Shown here: positions 60,114 through 64,000 of the stretch, piece after piece
Numbering within the stretch: position 1 is the stretch's first letter
Layout of the letters: the number at the start of each line of letters is the position of its first letter
NCBI RefSeq assembly: GCF_004137685.1
Contig: NZ_QYBB01000012.1
Span: 62,001-126,000, forward strand
Source: Lichenibacterium minor
Lineage (GTDB): Bacteria; Pseudomonadota; Alphaproteobacteria; Rhizobiales; Beijerinckiaceae
DNA: 64,000 bases
Reading direction: 5' to 3'
The notes under the pieces: generated by a model
Seen by the model: the letters and a program-made list of their open reading frames with translations, nothing else
Database searches by the model: none
What the model was told of the DNA's origin: nothing
Position numbers and translations under genes: made by a program

Positions 60114-61214
60114 TCACACCCGCCCGCCGAACGCCACGCCCCCTGTCGCCGGCGCCGCAACGCCCGTCGTGCCCGGGAAGGTGATCGGCAGGCCCAGGCG
60201 CGACCGCACCGCCAGGTAGGCGAAGGCCTGCGCTTCCACGGCGTCGCCGTCCCAGCCGAGCGCCGCGGCCGCGAGGACGCGGCACGGCAGCCGAGCGGCC
60301 AGCAGGTCCATCAGCGTCGGGTTGCGGGCGCCGCCGCCGCACACCACCAGCACGCCCGGCGCCGCCGGCAGGTGGGCGAGCGCCCGCGCAACCGAAGCCG
60401 CCGTGAAGTCGGTCAGCGTCGCGGCCGCGTCCGCGGTCGACAGCGGCGCCACGGGCGCGCGGGACCAGGCGTTGCGGTCGAGCGACTTCGGCGGCGGGGC
60501 GGCGAAATAGGGGTGCCGCATCAGGTCGGCGACGATGCCGGGATGGATCCGGCCCGCCGCCGCGGTGGCGCCGTCCCGGTCGAAGGCCGCACCGGTCCGC
60601 TCCAGCATCAGGTCGTCCACCAGCGCGTTGGCGGGACCGGTGTCGAAGGCGAGCGGATCGCCCGCGTCCGGCAGGAAGGTGATGTTGCCGACGCCGCCGA
60701 GGTTCAGCACGGCCGCGGGCAGCGCCAGCCCGGAAGCCGCCGCGAGCGCGCGGTGGAAGGCCGGCACCAGCGGGGCCCCCTGCCCGCCCATCGCGACGTC
60801 GGCGGCCCGGAGGTCGGCGACCACGTCGACCCCGGTGTCGCGCGCCAGGCGGGCGCCGTCGCCGATCTGCACGGTGAGCCGGCGTTCGGGCCGGTGGAGC
60901 ACGGTCTGGCCGTGGAAGCCGATCAGCTCCAGGCGGCGCGCTTCCGCCGGATGGGCCGCCAGGAACTCCCTCACCGCGGCGGCGTGCAGCGCCGTGATCC
61001 GCGTCTCGGCTTCGGCCAGGGCGCCCGGCCGGGCGTCGCGGTCCGACAGCGAAGCGGCGTCGGCGAGGGCGCGCCGCAGGAGCGCGCGGTCGGCCTCGGC
61101 ATAGGGGGTGAACGCCGTCGGGCCGAACTGCAGGCGGTCGCGACCGTCCGTGTCGAGCAGCGCCAGGTCGATGCCGTCCATCGACGTGCCGCTCATCAGG
61201 CCCAGTGCCAGCAT
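60114..61214 (-). CDS. anmK: anhydro-N-acetylmuramic acid kinase
   Basis: AnmK of 366 aa. It converts 1,6-anhydro-MurNAc from cell-wall turnover to MurNAc-6-phosphate. [16 protein letters not shown] opens the protein, then [22 protein letters not shown] and [15 protein letters not shown], the ATP/sugar-kinase motifs. The start is the ATG at 61214. It is divergent from tyrS, a common arrangement in this group. Confidence 0.95.
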   Translation of the reverse strand: MLALGLMSGTSMDGIDLALLDTDGRDRLQFGPTAFTPYAEADRALLRRALADAASLSDRDARPGALAEAETRITALHAAAVREFLAAHPAEARRLELIGFHGQTVLHRPERRLTVQIGDGARLARDTGVDVVADLRAADVAMGGQGAPLVPAFHRALAAASGLALPAAVLNLGGVGNITFLPDAGDPLAFDTGPANALVDDLMLERTGAAFDRDGATAAAGRIHPGIVADLMRHPYFAAPPPKSLDRNAWSRAPVAPLSTADAAATLTDFTAASVARALAHLPAAPGVLVVCGGGARNPTLMDLLAARLPCRVLAAAALGWDGDAVEAQAFAYLAVRSRLGLPITFPGTTGVAAPATGGVAFGGRV

Positions 61215-61372
61215 CGCCTCAGCCTTCCCGCGCCGCCGCGCGCCGCCTTCGCGGCGCGCTGTCCGCCCGCCCCGCCCGAGCGTCGCCGAAGTTGCGCGGG
61301 CCGGCAAGACGCCATAGACGGGCCGACACGCGGCGCCCGAGCGCCGGCCCTCCCCGAAGCGTCGAGTCCCCC

Positions 61373-62644
61373 ATGTCCGCCAGCGCCGTCGAGGCCGAAC
61401 CCGCGTCCGAGTTCCTCCGGATCCTGCGCGAGCGCGGCTACATCCACCAGACCTCCGACGAGGCCGGCATCGACGCCCTCGCGCGGGCGGGGCAGCTCAA
61501 CGCCTATGTGGGCTACGATTGCACGGGCCCGTCGCTCCACGTCGGGCACCTCCTGTCCATCATGATGCTGCACTGGCTGCAGGAAACCGGCGCCGGCAAG
61601 CCCATCGTGCTGATGGGCGGCGGCACGACGCGGGTCGGCGACCCGTCGGGCAAGGACGAGTCGCGCCAGATCCTGTCGCTGGAGCAGATCGAGGCCAACA
61701 AGGGCAGCATCCGCGGCGGGTTCGAGCGCCTGGTGCGCTTCGGAGACGCCCCCGGCGATGCCGTCATGGTGGACAACGCCGATTGGCTGACGAAGCTGAA
61801 CTACATCGATTTCCTGCGCGACGTGGGCCGGCATTTCTCGGTCAACCGCATGCTGTCGATGGACAGCGTCAAGCTGCGGCTGGAGCGCGACCAGGAGCTG
61901 TCGTTCCTGGAATTCAACTACATGTGCCTCCAGTCCTACGACTTCGTCGAGCTGAACCGGCGCTTCGGCTGCCGCCTGCAGATGGGCGGCTCGGACCAGT
62001 GGGGCAACATCGTCACGGGCCTGGACCTCGGGCGCCGCATGGGCGCCCCGCAGCTCTACGCCCTGACCTGCCCCCTCATCACGACGGCGTCCGGCGCCAA
62101 GATGGGCAAGACCGCGTCCGGCGCCGTGTGGCTCAAGGCCGAGATGCTGAGCCCCTACGGCTACTGGCAGTTCTGGCGCAACACGGAAGACGCCGACGTC
62201 GGGCGCTTCCTGCGCCTGTTCACGCTGCTGCCGATGGACGAGATCGCTCGCCTGGAAGCCCTCGGGGGCGCCGACATCAACGAGGCGAAGAAGCGCCTCG
62301 CCACCGAGGCGACGTGCCTGATGCACGGGCGCGACGCCGCCCAAGCCGCGGCCGAAACGGCGCGCCTGACCTTCGAGCAGGGCGAAGTGGCGGACGACCT
62401 GCCCAGCGTCACGGTGCCGATGGCCGAGTTCGAGGCGGGGCTGGGCGTCCTGTCCGCCTTCACGCGCTCGGGGCTCGTGTCGTCGAACGGGGAAGCGAGG
62501 CGTCAGATCAAGGGCGGCGGGCTGAAGGTGAACGGCGACGCCGTGGCCAGCGACACGGCGGTGCTCGGGCCGCGCGACATCGTCGCCGGGTCCGTGAAGC
62601 TGTCCCTCGGCCGCAAGAAGCACGTCCTGCTCAAGCCGGAGTGA
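61373..62644 (+). CDS. tyrS: tyrosyl-tRNA synthetase
   Basis: TyrRS of 423 aa, class I synthetase. HVGH is at residues 56-59, the signature lysine motif KMGKT at 243-247 (the E. coli-type KFGKT variant), and an S4 RNA-binding domain closes the protein. It charges tRNA-Tyr in the cytoplasm. No T-box or leader structure is obvious. Confidence 0.97.
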   Translation: MSASAVEAEPASEFLRILRERGYIHQTSDEAGIDALARAGQLNAYVGYDCTGPSLHVGHLLSIMMLHWLQETGAGKPIVLMGGGTTRVGDPSGKDESRQILSLEQIEANKGSIRGGFERLVRFGDAPGDAVMVDNADWLTKLNYIDFLRDVGRHFSVNRMLSMDSVKLRLERDQELSFLEFNYMCLQSYDFVELNRRFGCRLQMGGSDQWGNIVTGLDLGRRMGAPQLYALTCPLITTASGAKMGKTASGAVWLKAEMLSPYGYWQFWRNTEDADVGRFLRLFTLLPMDEIARLEALGGADINEAKKRLATEATCLMHGRDAAQAAAETARLTFEQGEVADDLPSVTVPMAEFEAGLGVLSAFTRSGLVSSNGEARRQIKGGGLKVNGDAVASDTAVLGPRDIVAGSVKLSLGRKKHVLLKPE

Positions 62645-62780
62645 CGCGGCACCGGCCGCGAGGGGCCGGAGCGCGCGTCGCGCGACGTCCGCGACGTCGC
62701 TTCGCAGCGCGGATGTCGGCTCCGCCCAGGCGCCGCGCGGGCTCGCGATGCGGCCCCGGCTCGTTCGGCCGGGTGGCGTG

Positions 62781-64000
62781 TCATTCCTGGCCGAGCCGCA
62801 GCGCGTCGTCGCCCGCCGTGGGGGCGCGCTGGGCCGACCCGTCGATGGCGCCGAAGATCTGGCGCAGGAAGCCCGGCGCCAGCACCGACAAGGGGTTGAC
62901 GTTGAGCACGGGGTTGGCGGCCGAGCCGGTGATCTTGTAGTTCAACCCCAGCAGCCCCTCGTGCCGCCCGCCGCCGAGCAGCGGCCCCAGCACGGGGAGC
63001 TGCGAGAACAGGTTGTTGACCCCGAACAGCGGCACGAAGGTGCCGCCGAGGTTCACCTGGTCGCGGGCGAAGTCCACCGTCCCCGACACGGTGGCGCCGA
63101 GCGCCGGGCCGAACATGGAGCCGTCCCTCACCTCGACGATGTTTCCCGTCTTGCTGAACGACGCTTCGAGCTTGCGGAACGACATGGCGGACGGGTCGAT
63201 CCCCGTCGCGTCCGCGGCGGCGCCGCCGTCGTCCCGGCGCTGGCTCGCCAGGCCCTCGACGGCGAGCTTGCGCACCGCGGGGTCGTCCCGCACCGTGAAG
63301 TCGTGCACGGCGGCGTAGCCGTCGAGCCGCTGGCCCAGCATCACCAGGTTGGCGTCGAGCCGCCCGCCGGCCATGCGCTTGTACAGGTCCATGAACAGCA
63401 GGGCGGCGCCGGCGTCGCCGGCGTGGACGAGGAAGTGCGGCGCGTTATCGATCTGCGACGTCGCGACCGTGAGCGGCTGGCGCCCGAGGCGCCCCGCCAG
63501 CGTCACCCGCCGGATCTCCTTGCCGCGCCGCAGCAGGCGCAGCTCGGCCCCCGTCACCGCCTGGCTGTTCTGCCCGGTGAGGATGCTGGCGTGCAGGTCG
63601 AGGTCGAGCGAACCCTTGGCGCCCGCTACGCCGCCCGGCGCGCTCGGCGCCGACATCCACTTCAGGAACGGCCGGGCGTCGAGGTTGGCGGCACGGGCCG
63701 TCACCTTCAGGGTGTCGCCGCTCTGCTGCGCGTCGATCCCCATCTCGTCGCCCGGCGACAGCTTCACCTGGGCGAATCTGGCGGACGCGAAATCGCCGTC
63801 GCGGTCGAGGTCGACCCGTCCCCTCACGATCGCGCCGTTGCCCTCAAACGACAGGTTGTCGAGCGTGACCCCGCCGTCGCGCTGCAGCACCGTCAGGGTG
63901 GCCCGCGCGGGGCGGCCCGCCGGCTTCGCGAAGCCCGGCACCAGTCCATCGATGCTGGCGCGCCCGAAATCCACGTCGACCGCGGCCCTGGTCTTCTCGC
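62781..64000 (-). CDS. AsmA-like/DUF3971 protein, cut by the window edge
   Basis: The C-terminal 406 residues of a large AsmA-like envelope protein; the frame stays open to the edge, so the N-terminus lies beyond base 64000. Repeated beta-strand patterns (GAIVRGRVDLDRDGDFASA, GTVDFARDQVNLGGTFVPLFG) match the YhdP/AsmA family, which handles lipid or envelope transport. It ends VLAPGFLRQIFG followed by a short tail. Confidence 0.85.
   Translation of the reverse strand, partial: EKTRAAVDVDFGRASIDGLVPGFAKPAGRPARATLTVLQRDGGVTLDNLSFEGNGAIVRGRVDLDRDGDFASARFAQVKLSPGDEMGIDAQQSGDTLKVTARAANLDARPFLKWMSAPSAPGGVAGAKGSLDLDLHASILTGQNSQAVTGAELRLLRRGKEIRRVTLAGRLGRQPLTVATSQIDNAPHFLVHAGDAGAALLFMDLYKRMAGGRLDANLVMLGQRLDGYAAVHDFTVRDDPAVRKLAVEGLASQRRDDGGAAADATGIDPSAMSFRKLEASFSKTGNIVEVRDGSMFGPALGATVSGTVDFARDQVNLGGTFVPLFGVNNLFSQLPVLGPLLGGGRHEGLLGLNYKITGSAANPVLNVNPLSVLAPGFLRQIFGAIDGSAQRAPTAGDDALRLGQE

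Overview
The window is GC-rich alphaproteobacterial chromosome, most likely order Hyphomicrobiales (a Methylobacteriaceae/Beijerinckiaceae-type relative; genus not resolvable by eye). The grounds are gene content and signals typical of that group: DUF2336, DUF1127, DUF1289, a YcgN-type cysteine-cluster protein, a TIGR02281 retropepsin-like protease, TrmFO, the order sufS2-sufB-sufC-sufD-sufS-sufT, a GTTC-N7-GTTC LexA box and Irr-type iron-control palindromes. I see no rRNA, tRNA, CRISPR array, insertion sequence, prophage or integrase. Most of the window is core or shell metabolism; the formate dehydrogenase cluster is its most unusual part.

Layout. 0.1-1.5 kb: ECF sigma factor and its membrane anti-sigma partner. 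1.6-3.7 kb: cobT against divergent cobS plus a DUF1289 protein (last steps of cobalamin assembly). 3.8-9.1 kb: aspartic protease, then a two-gene RND efflux operon. 9.3-12.7 kb: dusA, two tandem lipoproteins, and a Tat-exported bicupin oxalate decarboxylase. 12.9-17.3 kb: parC, a small secreted protein, DUF3429 and an SDR. 17.3-18.9 kb: two NTF2-like (SnoaL/DUF4440) proteins, one with a long Gly/Arg/Gln-rich tail, and a small FlbD-like protein. 19-24.7 kb: sulfotransferase, glutathione transferase, old-yellow-enzyme, GMC oxidoreductase and transglutaminase-like protein. 24.7-30.6 kb: a formate dehydrogenase whose catalytic subunit reads through an in-frame UGA as selenocysteine, with a divergent FeS/NrfD membrane module and two small unrecognised proteins. 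30.6-34.7 kb: small secreted protein, a dimethylglycine/sarcosine dehydrogenase-like fusion and a trypsin-like protease. 34.7-40.4 kb: YcgN, class A PBP, DUF1214/DUF1254 pair and DUF2336. 40.4-45.3 kb: coaD-gyrA and an aspartate-type aminotransferase. 45.5-49.4 kb: ssb and uvrA, divergent across a LexA box. 49.4-52.4 kb: three tandem DUF1127 genes and trmFO. 52.4-59.1 kb: the suf operon, with tandem Irr-type boxes upstream. 59.4-64 kb: alpha/beta hydrolase, anmK, tyrS and an AsmA-like protein cut by the window edge.

How the genes fit together. Oxalate decarboxylase releases formate, which the selenocysteine formate dehydrogenase could oxidise with electrons passing to quinone through NrfD. 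The suf operon supplies Fe-S clusters to this and other enzymes and carries iron-responsive operator candidates. The best candidates for follow-up are the selenoprotein locus, the iron-responsive control region of suf, the DUF1127 cluster and the RGG-like NTF2 protein.
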